In this document: positions 21,272-30,354 of the stretch, one piece after another | Numbering within the stretch: the stretch's first letter is position 1 | How the letters are laid out: each line of letters begins with the position of its first letter | Origin: an uncultured Chromatiaceae bacterium | GTDB taxonomy: Bacteria > Pseudomonadota > Gammaproteobacteria > DRLM01 | Assembly (NCBI GenBank): GCA_945787555.1 | Contig: CALZJG010000026.1 | Location: forward strand, 64,230-119,019 | Direction: 5' to 3' | Length of the DNA stretch: 54,790 nucleotides | Position numbers and translations under genes: made by a program | Notes under the pieces: model-generated | The model's database searches: none | The model's input: only the letters and a program-made list of their open reading frames with translations | Told to the model about the DNA's origin: nothing

Positions 21272-23241
21272 CAGGGTGCGCCGAAATACCAACGCAGGCT
21301 GAGCTGCGCGTCGTTGTACCAGCCATCCAAGTCGCGCTGGCGCTGGACACTGAGTTCCCAGGCGAGATCGCGACGTGGGCTCCAGCTTTGTGCCAGTGTC
21401 AGGCGCGCCGGCGCGGCGGAGTCGTGGCTGAGGTCGTGAAAATACTCTCCCTCCAGATAGACGCGCCAGCCCGGCAACGGATCGCCCAGCAGGCCGATCA
21501 CCGGGCCGGCGGCCAAGCGCCAACGGTCTTGGAGATCATTGCCGACGTTCAGGTCGCCTTCGAGGAGGGCGAACAACAACCAGCGCTGGTCGCGCGTGCG
21601 CGTGCTGGCGCCGCCGCCGCCGCGGGTGACGAAAGCCAGGCTGGCCTGGTCCGGATCCTGACGCAAATCATCGGCACCGACACGTAAACGCCAGGAGATG
21701 CTGCTGAAATAATCGTCGCGGGGTTCCAGGTTGTCGATGCGGACGGCATTAAATTGTTCGAGTTTGATGGCGTGGCGCCCCTGGGGGTAATGACGCAGGG
21801 CCAGTTGGCCGAATTCGAGGGCGAAATTGCCGGAATAACCGGCCGACGGATCCAGCCAGTCGTGATAGACCGCGCGCGCTTCCAAACGCCAATACGCCTC
21901 GTCGCCGGCTACCCCATAGCCTAAACTCAGGCGCGTGGCGGGGTGCCCTTCATCCGGAGCGTGCGGTGGCCGTTGCACCGGCGGTGGGGTGGAGCTGACC
22001 CCCAGGCGGCTGCGGGCCAATAGCACGCCGCGTTCGTGCTCGTCGAGCGCGGCCTCCAGGCTGTCCTGCGCTTCGCTGCGTAGATAGCGCATGTAATCGA
22101 AAGCGAGATCGAGAATGACGGCCTGGGTGGCGAGATCGTAACCCGCCAGGCTGGCTGCATGTTTCGGCAGGCCTTCGTGCGCCAGGGTTTTGGCCAGTGA
22201 CTGCGCCCCCTGGTCGAGCGTCGCGCGTCGCGCTTGTATCAACCGGTGGCGCGAGGGGTAGTAATCCACGTCTTGCACCAAGTCATGTTTGCGCAGCAGT
22301 CTGAGGGTGTCCACCGGTAACACCCATAGCGAGAAATCCTCGGTCAGCGGCGTGTCCACCATGCCCGGCTCCAAAGCCGAGAGCAAATGATAGGCGCAGT
22401 TCTCGGTGAAGAAGTAATAATCGTAATAGGTCGGGAGGAGTTCCCAGACGTGGCGCACCAGCATGTGCACGGTCTCAGGCTTGAGGCTGAGGCGGTACTC
22501 CCAAATATCGCGGTTTTCCATTTGCGCGTACTCGCGCAGTTTCATGTAGTAGGGCAGCATGCGATAACGCCCTTCGAAGCCGCCGGTCAGCCCCGTAATC
22601 GCGTAATTCATGGCCCGTGCGCTGTCCGCCTCGGCGGCGAAATTAAGCGAGTAGTCCAACATGCGCGTCGCGGGCGTCTGTCCGGGACGATCCAAGCGCA
22701 CTAAGGTGTGACCGAACATGGAGGATGGGCCGTTGGGATGGGCGGCGGGGAAAACCACGGTTAGGCTTTCTGCGTTGAGGAAGTCGGCGAATAAATCGAA
22801 ATCGGCGCAGGCTTGCTCGGCCAGTCGCTGCGCATCGAAAATTAGCTGTTGTTTAAGCCAGTGATAGCGGGCGCGGAAACGGCATTGCGCGGTCTCCTGG
22901 CGCGGAGCTAGGCGTTGCTCGCTGAAAAAGGCCGTTAGTGTCGCTGCTAGTTCGGCGTGCGGATCTTGCTTGCCGATCCGTGACAGGAAAAAATCCTCAC
23001 CATCCACCTGACTGAGCGAGCCGCCCATCAGTCGGGGTTTGTAATGCAGCAAGGCGCGCCACACAGGATCGTCGGCCAGTCCAAGTTGCTGGGCTTCGCT
23101 GAGTAATTGCCCTAGATAGAGGGGGTCGCTCTGGGGCGTGAAGTCGGTTGCCGTATCGAATGTCATGCGCGCTGGACTATTGCCGGCGGCGTGCGCGCAA
23201 GCCGTCAGCAATGACAATAAGATTACGGCGAACCATTTCAT
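21271..23241 (-). CDS. DUF4105 domain-containing envelope protein
   Basis: A 656-residue protein starting at the ATG at 23241; a TTG at 23256 is in frame. The signal segment MKWFAVILLSLLTACAHA ends in a possible lipobox. The DUF4105 (Lnb N-terminal-like) core lies in the first half, with VVFPAAHPNGPSSMFGHTLVRL and a downstream ENCAYHLLSAL segment. These carry His/Ser and Asn-Cys positions reminiscent of NlpC/P60-type folds. The C-terminal half looks beta-rich and could be a barrel (alternating LRWYF-like strands, terminal aromatic). Translation is coupled to the lipoprotein hydrolase. The family function is not established. Confidence 0.86.
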   Translation of the reverse strand: MKWFAVILLSLLTACAHAAGNSPARMTFDTATDFTPQSDPLYLGQLLSEAQQLGLADDPVWRALLHYKPRLMGGSLSQVDGEDFFLSRIGKQDPHAELAATLTAFFSEQRLAPRQETAQCRFRARYHWLKQQLIFDAQRLAEQACADFDLFADFLNAESLTVVFPAAHPNGPSSMFGHTLVRLDRPGQTPATRMLDYSLNFAAEADSARAMNYAITGLTGGFEGRYRMLPYYMKLREYAQMENRDIWEYRLSLKPETVHMLVRHVWELLPTYYDYYFFTENCAYHLLSALEPGMVDTPLTEDFSLWVLPVDTLRLLRKHDLVQDVDYYPSRHRLIQARRATLDQGAQSLAKTLAHEGLPKHAASLAGYDLATQAVILDLAFDYMRYLRSEAQDSLEAALDEHERGVLLARSRLGVSSTPPPVQRPPHAPDEGHPATRLSLGYGVAGDEAYWRLEARAVYHDWLDPSAGYSGNFALEFGQLALRHYPQGRHAIKLEQFNAVRIDNLEPRDDYFSSISWRLRVGADDLRQDPDQASLAFVTRGGGGASTRTRDQRWLLFALLEGDLNVGNDLQDRWRLAAGPVIGLLGDPLPGWRVYLEGEYFHDLSHDSAAPARLTLAQSWSPRRDLAWELSVQRQRDLDGWYNDAQLSLRWYFGAP

Positions 23242-23259
23242 GCGGCGTAGATTCAAAAC

Positions 23260-23293
23260 AAAAAAATCCCCGCCGGGATGTGCCGGCGGGGAT
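23260..23293 (-). terminator. Rho-independent terminator after the DUF3015 gene
   Basis: An 11 bp stem (23266-23276 with 23283-23293) around a 6-base loop, followed on the minus strand by a run of T. It lies between the DUF3015 stop and the DUF4105 start, so it probably attenuates readthrough between them. Confidence 0.9.
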
Positions 23294-23312
23294 GATCAGT
23301 ATGCGCCTGCAC

Positions 23313-23825
23313 CTAGCGGATGTACTTGGCCAGATTCGGTCGGTCGGCCATCGCGTCATTTAGCGAGGCCAGCAAATCGCCCGCCGCGGGTTGCGCGGTA
23401 GGGAACAGGCGCGGGTATTCTTCTTGCGTGAGGGTGAAGAAAGCCGACTTGTCGGTCTCTTCTATCCCTATTACCGCGGCGAGAGCGTCGAGGTGGGCGC
23501 CTTGGCCCTGCGCCATCTCCTGGGAAAGATTTTCCATATTGGCAGCGACGAACACCTCTTGTTGATCGCGGTGGACCACTTTGCTGGGATCACAACCCAG
23601 AACCGCTTCCCCCATCGAAGCGGCGGTGGACATGAAGAAAGTATTTGGGATCAAGATGGTATTGAGGATGGACGCCACCAAATTGGTGCTTTTGCCCGAT
23701 TTGCCTTCGAAAATCATTTTACCGATGCCACAACCCGAACCGCTTTCAGCGGCGATGACGGCCGGCGTTGCGGATATCGACGCCACCAGCGTCGCCGTGA
23801 GTAGCCATGTTTTATTCATGTTCAT
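23313..23825 (-). CDS. DUF3015 family secreted protein (copy 2)
   Basis: A 170-residue protein with a signal peptide (cleavage near VIAAES) and the DUF3015 signature: GSGCGIGKMIFEGKSG at the N-terminus, a central GCDPSKVV, and VAANMENLSQEMAQGQGAH. Cysteines in the GCGIG and LGCD positions may form a disulfide. The role is unknown. It is about 45% similar by eye to the neighbouring 23862-24347 product. An AGGGAGA site precedes the ATG at 23825. The two copies, 36 bp apart, are a tandem duplication, followed by a terminator. Confidence 0.87.
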   Translation of the reverse strand: MNMNKTWLLTATLVASISATPAVIAAESGSGCGIGKMIFEGKSGKSTNLVASILNTILIPNTFFMSTAASMGEAVLGCDPSKVVHRDQQEVFVAANMENLSQEMAQGQGAHLDALAAVIGIEETDKSAFFTLTQEEYPRLFPTAQPAAGDLLASLNDAMADRPNLAKYIR

Positions 23826-23861
23826 TTCTCCCTAGAGTTGTCGTGTCTGATTGCCTGAGGT

Positions 23862-24347
23862 CTAGCGCGCGTAATGCGCCAACACGGGATCATTACTCAA
23901 TGCTAGATCGAGAGTCGCCAGCACCGCCGCCCCGCCTTGCGTGGACGACTCAAGCAACTGCGGGAGTTCACGCTGGGTCAAGCGATAGAAGCGGGCGCGG
24001 TCCTCGTCCGCAATGGACAACAGGCTGGCCAGGGAGTCCAGATGCGCGCCGCTGCCTTGCGCCATTTCATGGGAGAGATTATCCATGTTCGCAGCTACGA
24101 ATTGTTGGCGTTGAAAATCATTCTGCACCACATGGGCGTCATCGCAGCCCAGGGTGCCCGAGGTGATGCCGAACCATTGATTCCAAGTGCTGCCGTTAGT
24201 GGTGGCGGCGACGGTGTGCGCGGAGACACCCGTTTGTCCCTTGAAGATATTTGTGCCGACGCCGCAGCCCGGTCCGCTGTCCGCGGCCGCGAGGCCGGGC
24301 AATGCAGCCGCCAGGATTAAGGTTGGCAACCAGATAGATTTAGTCAT
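23862..24347 (-). CDS. DUF3015 family secreted protein (copy 1)
   Basis: A 161-residue paralogue of the next gene. The signal peptide ends near LAAADS, followed by PGCGVGTNIFKGQTG, LGCDDAHVV, and FVAANMDNLSHEMAQGSGAH, which is nearly the same block as in copy 2. The product should be periplasmic or secreted. A strong AAGGAGGAG ribosome site precedes the ATG. It is the first gene of the leftward cluster DUF3015-DUF3015-DUF4105-hydrolase. The 206 bp upstream gap holds no gene. Confidence 0.87.
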   Translation of the reverse strand: MTKSIWLPTLILAAALPGLAAADSGPGCGVGTNIFKGQTGVSAHTVAATTNGSTWNQWFGITSGTLGCDDAHVVQNDFQRQQFVAANMDNLSHEMAQGSGAHLDSLASLLSIADEDRARFYRLTQRELPQLLESSTQGGAAVLATLDLALSNDPVLAHYAR

Positions 24348-24553
24348 TGTCTCCTCCTTGACATAAGGTGGTATGGGTGTGGAAATGACACGCTATAGCC
24401 ATGTCTGGTCGGTGTCAACTATCCAGGAGAGGAGTGGGGTGCGACATTTACAGTGACTTAGAATAGAGCGGTTTGACAGTGAGGCATGTGCGCGGCCGGG
24501 TAGCCGAGGCTCATAACGCGGTGATGGGGGCGCGGCATGGATATGAAGATGCA

Positions 24554-25408
24554 TTATTCAGGCACTAGCCACTCATTGCGGATATTGCCTTGCTCGGCGT
24601 CGGCAAGTTCGTTCCATAGCCACGGCATCACCACCTTCAAAGTCTCTTCGGTTTGCCACGGTGGATTGACAATGAGCATGCCCGAGCCGTTGAGGTGGCG
24701 CGCAGTCACCGGCGCTTGTGTGCACAACTCGCTGACATAGATCTTGCGTAGGCCGGTGGCGACGATGCGACGATGAAAATCCGTCACCGTCGCGCGATTG
24801 CCGATGGGGTACCACAGCGCGTATACCCCCTGGGCAAAACGCTTGGTGGCGGTGATCAGGCCCTCGACCATGCGCTGATATTCATTACGCAATTCATAAG
24901 GGGGGTCCAACAATACCAAACCGCGGCGTTCCTTAGGCGGCAACAATGCCTTGAGTCCTTGATAAGCATCCAACTGTCGTATCGTGGTGAGGCTGTCACC
25001 TGCGAATTCGCGTTTCAGCAGCTCAATATCGGCGGGATGCAGTTCGCTGAGCAGCATTCGGTCCTGTGGACGCAGGAAATGGCGCGCCAAGCGCGGTGAG
25101 CCGGGGTAGTAGCGAAGTTGTTCGCCACTGCCGTGAAGACTGTTCAGGGCGCGCACTGCCCCGAGGTAGGTGTTGATCAAGGCGGGTGCACTGGTGGCGC
25201 CCCATAACCGTGACACACCTCGTTCATATTCGCGGTTCTTGGTCGCCGCCGCACTATGCAAGTCGTAACGTCCCGCGCCGGCGTGACCGTCGAGGTAGCA
25301 AAACGGCGTCGCCTTGCGGGTGAAAGACTGCACCAATAGCGTGAGTACGACGTGTTTGTGAACGTCTGCGAAGTTGCCGGCATGAAAGGCGTGGCGATAG
25401 CTCAACAT
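24554..25408 (-). CDS. rlmJ: 23S rRNA (adenine-2030-N6)-methyltransferase RlmJ
   Basis: Methylates A2030 of 23S rRNA. The 284-residue protein begins MLSYRHAFHAGNFADVHKH, the family hallmark, has YLDGHAGAGRYDL as the SAM site, and LVLLDPPYE as the amino-methyltransferase DPPY motif. Length and pattern match E. coli RlmJ (280 residues). Confidence 0.96.
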   Translation of the reverse strand: MLSYRHAFHAGNFADVHKHVVLTLLVQSFTRKATPFCYLDGHAGAGRYDLHSAAATKNREYERGVSRLWGATSAPALINTYLGAVRALNSLHGSGEQLRYYPGSPRLARHFLRPQDRMLLSELHPADIELLKREFAGDSLTTIRQLDAYQGLKALLPPKERRGLVLLDPPYELRNEYQRMVEGLITATKRFAQGVYALWYPIGNRATVTDFHRRIVATGLRKIYVSELCTQAPVTARHLNGSGMLIVNPPWQTEETLKVVMPWLWNELADAEQGNIRNEWLVPE

Positions 25409-25472
25409 GGCGATCTATCCGCAACGAATTCGACGTCGCACAGGATAGCCGTAATCGAGTGGGAAGGCGCGG

Positions 25473-26186
25473 TCAGGCGAGATGCGCGAGTCGACCGAAG
25501 CCCGTGTGGGTGTTTAAGTGCGCGGTCACTGCGTCGCGCAGCGTAGAGAGCTGACCGTGGAAATAATGGCCGGCATGGTCGAGATAGACCGCCTGGGGCG
25601 CGGGGTATATTCGGCTGGCCCAGCGCAATACTTCCTTGAAGGAGACGACTTCGTCGTCCTTGGCTTGGATCAGCAGCCACGGGCAGTCGGGCGGGCTGAG
25701 GCTTTCGAAGGAGAACAGATGTATCGGCGGCCCCACGGTGATGAGTTGATCCACCGCGGTCAGTTGCGCCGCGTGCAGCGCGACATAGGCGCCGAAGGAA
25801 AAGCCCGCCAACCACAGCTCATGGCCAGGATATTCATGGCGCGCCCAGGCGATCGCGGCGAGTAGATCCTCGGTCTCGCCCTCGCCATGGGCATAACTAC
25901 CAGCGCTGGCGCCGACGCCACGGAAATTAAAACGCAGTGCCGGCGCGCCCATCAGGTTCATGGCCTGGGCCAGGGTGTGAGTGACCTTGTTATTGAGTGT
26001 GCCGCCGTGCAAAGGGTGAGGGTGGCAAACGATCGCGATGGCGCGGTTGCGATGCCCCGCGGCGGGTGGGGTCAATACGGCCTCGAGCGGGCCGGCCGGG
26101 CCGTCGATGAATAGGCGTTCCTGGGTCTTGGTGTGGCTGATTGAGTCTAAGGCCCCACGTTTGCTTTCGTGATGACTGAGCATCAT
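25473..26186 (-). CDS. Alpha/beta-hydrolase family protein
   Basis: A 237-residue cytoplasmic hydrolase with CHPHPLHGGTLNNKV, RFNFRGVGAS, the nucleophile elbow GFSFGA, an acid near IQAKDDEVV and histidine in DHAGHYFHG. This is the pattern of the small YicC/dienelactone-hydrolase-like group found widely in Proteobacteria; the substrate is unknown. I chose the ATG at 26186 because CAGGAG lies 8 nt upstream. A GTG at 26207 is in frame but has no such site. No signal peptide. Confidence 0.85.
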   Translation of the reverse strand: MMLSHHESKRGALDSISHTKTQERLFIDGPAGPLEAVLTPPAAGHRNRAIAIVCHPHPLHGGTLNNKVTHTLAQAMNLMGAPALRFNFRGVGASAGSYAHGEGETEDLLAAIAWARHEYPGHELWLAGFSFGAYVALHAAQLTAVDQLITVGPPIHLFSFESLSPPDCPWLLIQAKDDEVVSFKEVLRWASRIYPAPQAVYLDHAGHYFHGQLSTLRDAVTAHLNTHTGFGRLAHLA

Positions 26187-26371
26187 CCGCGCCGCTCCTG
26201 GTTGCACAAGAGCGGCGCATGGTAGGCGGAGAGCGGGGTTTTGTCAAAAAAAGTAATTCTTTAGTTCGCGCCTCGGCTTTGTAAGTCGTTGATGTGTATT
26301 GGTAGCAAGTTAAGCTTGCGGGCGCGCAGCCGATCTTTCTACGCAGAGATAGGTGGGTTTACTGGTGTCAT

Positions 26372-27991
26372 ATGAAGCTGTGGAGTTTGGTCGGCCAACG
26401 TTGCTTGATCGTGGATGATTTCCCCGAGATGCGCTCCATGCTGCGCAATTTGTTGACGAGTTTCAGCGCGCAGGACTTACAGCAGGCACGCAACGGCGAG
26501 GAAGCCATGCGTGCCCTCGCCCAGCAGCACTACGACATTATCTTCTGTGATTACAACTTGGGCAGTGGCCGCGACGGCCAACAAATTCTCGAAGAAGCCA
26601 AGCAGCGTGGCCTATTGGCCCTCACCAGCATTTTCATTATGGTCACCGCCGAGAATACCTCCGCCATGGTAATGGGGGCCATCGAATATCAACCCGATGA
26701 TTACCTAGCCAAGCCGTTCACCAAGGCCGTGCTGCAGGCGCGGCTGACCAAATTGATGGAAAAGAAGGCGGCGCTAGCGGATGTCTACCGCGCCGTCGAG
26801 AAGCAAGATGTCGAGCGTCTCGAGCAGTTGGGGGCGGAGCAAGCGGCCAGTCATGGCAAGCACCGTCATGAGGTGTGGCGATTGCAGACGGAATTGCTGT
26901 TGAGTGTGGGTTCTCTGGATGCCGCCGAGGATTTGTGCGCCACCGTATTGGCCGATAGGGAGGTGCCGTGGGCCTTGTTGGCGACGGCGCGGGCGCGTTA
27001 TCAACGGGGCGATTACGGCAAAGCGCAACACGTGCTGCGACGTCTCATTGAGGTCAATCCCACCCACATGGCCGCCTACGATTGGCTGGCCAAAGTACAA
27101 GACAGGTTGGGCGAATCCGCTGCTGCACAGAGCACCTTGGCGAAAGCTGTGGCGCGCTCACCCAAGTCGGTACTACGGCAACGCTCTTTGGCCGAGATAG
27201 CGGCGCGCAACGGTGATGCCGAGGTGGCTGAGCGCGCCTATCGGCAAGTGATCAAGGTGGGTGAGCACTCGGTGTGGCGGCGCCCCGCCGATTACACGGG
27301 ATTGGTGCAAGTGTTGGTGGATAAGAACGAGACCGCCGAGGCGCTTAAGGTGGTGGGTGAGATTGGCCGTGCCTTTCGCGACGATGCGCAGGCGGCGCTA
27401 CAGACCTTGATCGCCGAAGCGGATGTGCATCTGGCGGGCGGAGCGGAGCGCCCTGCCCGGGAACTCGTCGCGCAAGCCGTGACCATGTTCGAGGCGGAAC
27501 CGGCTTTGCTGGCTGTGGAGGTAGGCATGAGTTTGGCGCATTGTTGCGCAGCCGTAGGCTTGGTCGACGCCGCCGATGAAGTGCTCAAGCATATAGTCAG
27601 AAATCACCATGAGGACGAGACGCTGCTTGCGGAAGTGCGTGGTGTTTACGAAGCAGCGGGGATGCAGCGGCGCGGTGGCGAGAGCATCAAAGCCGTACAG
27701 GGCGAGGTGGCGGAGATTAACAATCAAGGCGTGCGTTTGGCGCAACAAGGTGATGTGGAGCAAGCGGCTCGCCTATTCATGCAAGCGTTGGAGAAAATGC
27801 CTAACAACGCAGCGGTCAACCTCAACGCGGCGCAAATATTGATGCTGAGCATGAGCGAACATGGGGCGACACGGGCGACATTAGAACAGACGCGGCGCTA
27901 TTTGGATGCCGCCCGGGACTCGCCCGCTCATTGCGAGAAACAGCGAAAATTGTCGGCGATGTGGCGGCAGTTGGCGGCGGCGGCGAAATAG
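26372..27991 (+). CDS. Response regulator with receiver domain and TPR repeats
   Basis: A 539-residue protein. The receiver domain (about residues 8-130) has acidic pocket D15/D16, phosphoacceptor D60 (IIFCDYNLG), T/S switch MVTAEN and K in LAKPF. The rest (about 140-535) is a chain of TPR-like helices (for example ARARYQRGDYGKAQHVLRRL and NNQGVRLAQQGDVEQAARLF). There is no DNA-binding or enzymatic output domain, so the output is probably protein-protein contact. The next gene, 14 bp away, is a soluble histidine kinase, the likely cognate partner. Confidence 0.9.
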   Translation: MKLWSLVGQRCLIVDDFPEMRSMLRNLLTSFSAQDLQQARNGEEAMRALAQQHYDIIFCDYNLGSGRDGQQILEEAKQRGLLALTSIFIMVTAENTSAMVMGAIEYQPDDYLAKPFTKAVLQARLTKLMEKKAALADVYRAVEKQDVERLEQLGAEQAASHGKHRHEVWRLQTELLLSVGSLDAAEDLCATVLADREVPWALLATARARYQRGDYGKAQHVLRRLIEVNPTHMAAYDWLAKVQDRLGESAAAQSTLAKAVARSPKSVLRQRSLAEIAARNGDAEVAERAYRQVIKVGEHSVWRRPADYTGLVQVLVDKNETAEALKVVGEIGRAFRDDAQAALQTLIAEADVHLAGGAERPARELVAQAVTMFEAEPALLAVEVGMSLAHCCAAVGLVDAADEVLKHIVRNHHEDETLLAEVRGVYEAAGMQRRGGESIKAVQGEVAEINNQGVRLAQQGDVEQAARLFMQALEKMPNNAAVNLNAAQILMLSMSEHGATRATLEQTRRYLDAARDSPAHCEKQRKLSAMWRQLAAAAK

Positions 27992-28005
27992 GCGGAGGTG
28001 TTGAT

Positions 28006-28698
28006 ATGTCTGAGAGCAAGTCGGCGTTGGATTTCTCTCTGGTCTTGGCCAGTACTGTGCATGACATCAAAAACTCGTTGAGCATGTTGCTCAACGGCTT
28101 GGACGAGATGTCTACGCAGTGGCAACCACAGGAGGAGGCCTGTGGTGCGCAATTATCTCGTTTGCGTTACGAGGGGCGACGTATCAACGATCAGCTCATA
28201 CAGTTATTGGTGTTGTATCGCATCGGGGAACAGCACTATTCACCCAATATGCAGGAATACGCTGTGAGCGAGTGTCTGGAGGAATGCGTGCTGGAGCACC
28301 AAGACTGGCTGGCTCTCAAAGGGATAGCTCTGAGCGTGGACTGTGATGAGAGTTTGCACTGGTGCTTCGATCGGGAGCTGGTAATGGGAGTGGTGGCCAC
28401 AGTCATCAATAACGCCTACAAGCACGCGCGCGATAGCGTGTGCGTGAGTGCGCGCCGAGATGGCGATGGCTTGGCCATATCAGTGGTCGACAATGGCGCC
28501 GGCTATCCCACCCCCATGCTGCATGGCGACGACCTGCAGGCGCCGGGTATCGACTTGAAAAGTGGTGGCACCGGCTTGGGACTGCACTTCGCCGCCGCGG
28601 CGGCGGCGCTGCATCGCAGTAGGCATGGCGTCGGCCGCATCACCACCGACAATCTAGGGTTGGACGGTGGAGGTCGTTTCACCCTGTATCTTCCTTGA
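28006..28698 (+). CDS. Soluble sensor histidine kinase
   Basis: A 230-residue kinase starting at the ATG at 28006, chosen for its GGCGGAGGTG site; longer in-frame starts fall inside the upstream gene. H19 in STVHDIKNSLS is the phosphoacceptor. The ATPase domain has N box VINNAYKHA, G1 VDNGAGYP and G2 GGTGLGLHFA. There is no transmembrane segment, PAS or HAMP, so it probably takes its signal through a partner. Its position 14 bp after the REC-TPR gene suggests it phosphorylates that protein. Confidence 0.9.
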   Translation: MSESKSALDFSLVLASTVHDIKNSLSMLLNGLDEMSTQWQPQEEACGAQLSRLRYEGRRINDQLIQLLVLYRIGEQHYSPNMQEYAVSECLEECVLEHQDWLALKGIALSVDCDESLHWCFDRELVMGVVATVINNAYKHARDSVCVSARRDGDGLAISVVDNGAGYPTPMLHGDDLQAPGIDLKSGGTGLGLHFAAAAAALHRSRHGVGRITTDNLGLDGGGRFTLYLP

Positions 28699-28700
28699 CA

Positions 28701-28715
28701 TGTGACCTAGTCACA
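28701..28715. repeat. Perfect short inverted repeat TGTGAC-CTA-GTCACA
   Basis: A 6 bp perfect dyad with 3 bp spacer, 3 bp after the kinase stop and 62 bp before the next ATG. It could be an operator for the downstream membrane protein or a weak hairpin; it has no T tract. Confidence 0.4.
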
Positions 28716-28776
28716 GACCCTCCTGCTCGATTGGTTATTAATTGTCTCTGAATCTGTCACTAATAGGAGGTGTGTC

Positions 28777-29160
28777 ATGGATGCCATGGCAGAACCAGGA
28801 GTAGTGGACATCGCGCTTGCGCGGCGTATTGAGTCACGCGAAGAACGTTGGCTGTGGTTGGTTTATGTGAGCTATGCCTTGTTGGTGCCGGCAGCGATCG
28901 GCGCGCTTGTCAGCGCGCTGCGTTTGCGCGCGCTGCGCCGCCTCCCGGCGCCCGACGGTCACCATGCGGCCACTACCCATCATAGATGGTTGCTGACGAC
29001 ATTCGTGGCGGGCGCCTTGGCGGTGCCGGTCGCGATCGGTACGATTTATTACGGCGTGGGTGTGTTTGTGGCTATAGGTGCGGCGGTTTGGTGGACGTAT
29101 CGTCTTGTGCGTGGTATGCGGGCGTTGGTCAAGCACGAAGCGCTGCCTATTTTGGTGTGA
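28777..29160 (+). CDS. Small inner-membrane protein, unknown function
   Basis: A 127-residue protein with about three hydrophobic segments (residues about 26-47, 70-87 and 88-106) and an Arg/Ala-rich loop. The THHRWLLTTF to WWTYRLVRGMRAL pattern resembles small DUF4870-like membrane proteins, but I cannot assign it firmly. A good ribosome site (TAGGAGG) precedes the ATG. Its 3' end overlaps the convergent phosphoribosyltransferase gene by 14 bp. Confidence 0.75.
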   Translation: MDAMAEPGVVDIALARRIESREERWLWLVYVSYALLVPAAIGALVSALRLRALRRLPAPDGHHAATTHHRWLLTTFVAGALAVPVAIGTIYYGVGVFVAIGAAVWWTYRLVRGMRALVKHEALPILV

Positions 29161-29776
29161 GTTGTGCTTGCGCTGTCAAAGTCTGGGCGTCAACGATGAC
29201 ATGACGCGGAATGCGCAGGCCGTGTGTGGTCTGAAAAACGGCGAGCAAAGTATCGGTGTCACTGGGGGCAATACTCAAATCCAATGCGGCGATGAATCCG
29301 CACACATCTTCGACCGCCGCCCACGGGTAAGTGATCCAGCGCCAACGCACAATGCGTTGGGCATAGAAGTCCGGGCTCAGTGAGGCGACGGTTTTGTGAT
29401 GTAGCACGGCGACCTTTACCTCGGCGGGTTGCGAGGCGTGCAGATGATCCAAGGCCAGGTGCAGGGTGTCGCCGGTATCGCTGACGTCGTCCACCAGCAA
29501 AACTTTTCGCCCGCGGATATCGACGCCCAGGGGTGAGACTATGCGTGCCTCGAGCGCGCGCGTGGCGCCGGCATGATAGTGGCTGATGCGCAAGCTGGCG
29601 AGATCGTAGATACCCAGCAAATCGCACAGCAAGCGGGCGGGCACATAGCCGCCACGGGCGATAGCTACCACCATATCAGGCTGAAAATGCGCGGCGCGAA
29701 TGCCCCCGGCGAGGCGGCGCGTCAGCCGTTGGGCGGTATGCCAAGAAACGAAATCGACGCGGTCAGGGATGGGCAT
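29147..29776 (-). CDS. Phosphoribosyltransferase
   Basis: A 209-residue type I phosphoribosyltransferase. The PRPP motif VLLVDDVSDTGDT (about residues 90-102) is intact, and the PPi loop VAIARGGYVPARL lies near 38-50. It resembles the xanthine/hypoxanthine group, but the C-terminal hood, which sets base specificity, is not diagnostic. Cytoplasmic. It is followed leftward by the aldehyde-end of the small membrane gene (14 bp convergent overlap) and preceded 21 bp upstream by a lipoprotein gene on the same strand. Confidence 0.88.
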   Translation of the reverse strand: MPIPDRVDFVSWHTAQRLTRRLAGGIRAAHFQPDMVVAIARGGYVPARLLCDLLGIYDLASLRISHYHAGATRALEARIVSPLGVDIRGRKVLLVDDVSDTGDTLHLALDHLHASQPAEVKVAVLHHKTVASLSPDFYAQRIVRWRWITYPWAAVEDVCGFIAALDLSIAPSDTDTLLAVFQTTHGLRIPRHVIVDAQTLTAQAQLTPK

Positions 29777-29797
29777 GGCGTCGCGGGCGCGTTGCTC

Positions 29798-30199
29798 TTA
29801 ATGCGCCAGCGCCGTCTCGAGATGGGCGAGTAAGTCAGCGCACGCTACGCTGTCGCCTTCTGCCGTGAGGAAACCTTCGGCGTCATAGTGACAGAGGGGG
29901 GTGCCCGCGGTGCCGATCACCGTCAAAGTGTTGTTCCAGGGATGATAAGCGGCTTCCAATAGGCCGCCGATGTAGAAGTCATAGGTGCGCCCATCGAGGT
30001 TGTAGTTGGCGCGCCGATGTTTGCGCATTGTTTCGCCGATGCGCACGCTTTGCGCTGTAACGCGGGCTCCTCCCGCCGTGGCCAAAGTGGTTGTGTCAGG
30101 GGTGGCGGCCGGGAGGCTTGATGGCGGTGTGCTACACCCGGTGCCGAGCACCAGCAGGCCGCTGCAGAGTAGGCTGCTCAAACGTGTGAGTGGGCTCAT
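29798..30199 (-). CDS. Small lipoprotein, unknown function
   Basis: A 133-residue lipoprotein: MSPLTRLSSLLCSGLLVLG then lipobox GTGC. A Thr/Ser/Pro-rich linker is followed by a compact domain with RRANYNLDGRTYDFYIGG and TVIGTAGTPLCHYDAEGF. I do not recognise a named family. I chose the ATG at 30199 because the signal starts there; the frame is open to 30433 but with no protein-like sequence. It may be cotranscribed with the phosphoribosyltransferase. Confidence 0.75.
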   Translation of the reverse strand: MSPLTRLSSLLCSGLLVLGTGCSTPPSSLPAATPDTTTLATAGGARVTAQSVRIGETMRKHRRANYNLDGRTYDFYIGGLLEAAYHPWNNTLTVIGTAGTPLCHYDAEGFLTAEGDSVACADLLAHLETALAH

Positions 30200-30354
30200 G
30201 GGCCGGTCTCCTGCGCAATTCGCTCGCCATGGTTGGTCTTTTGGCGCGAGTGTGTATCCTGGAGCATTGTAGCAGCAAAAGCGCGCAGGTCGACCGTTCA
30301 GCCCTGGCTCGCGGCGGTCGTTATAATCGACAAGACGTGTAATCTTAGAGTGGT

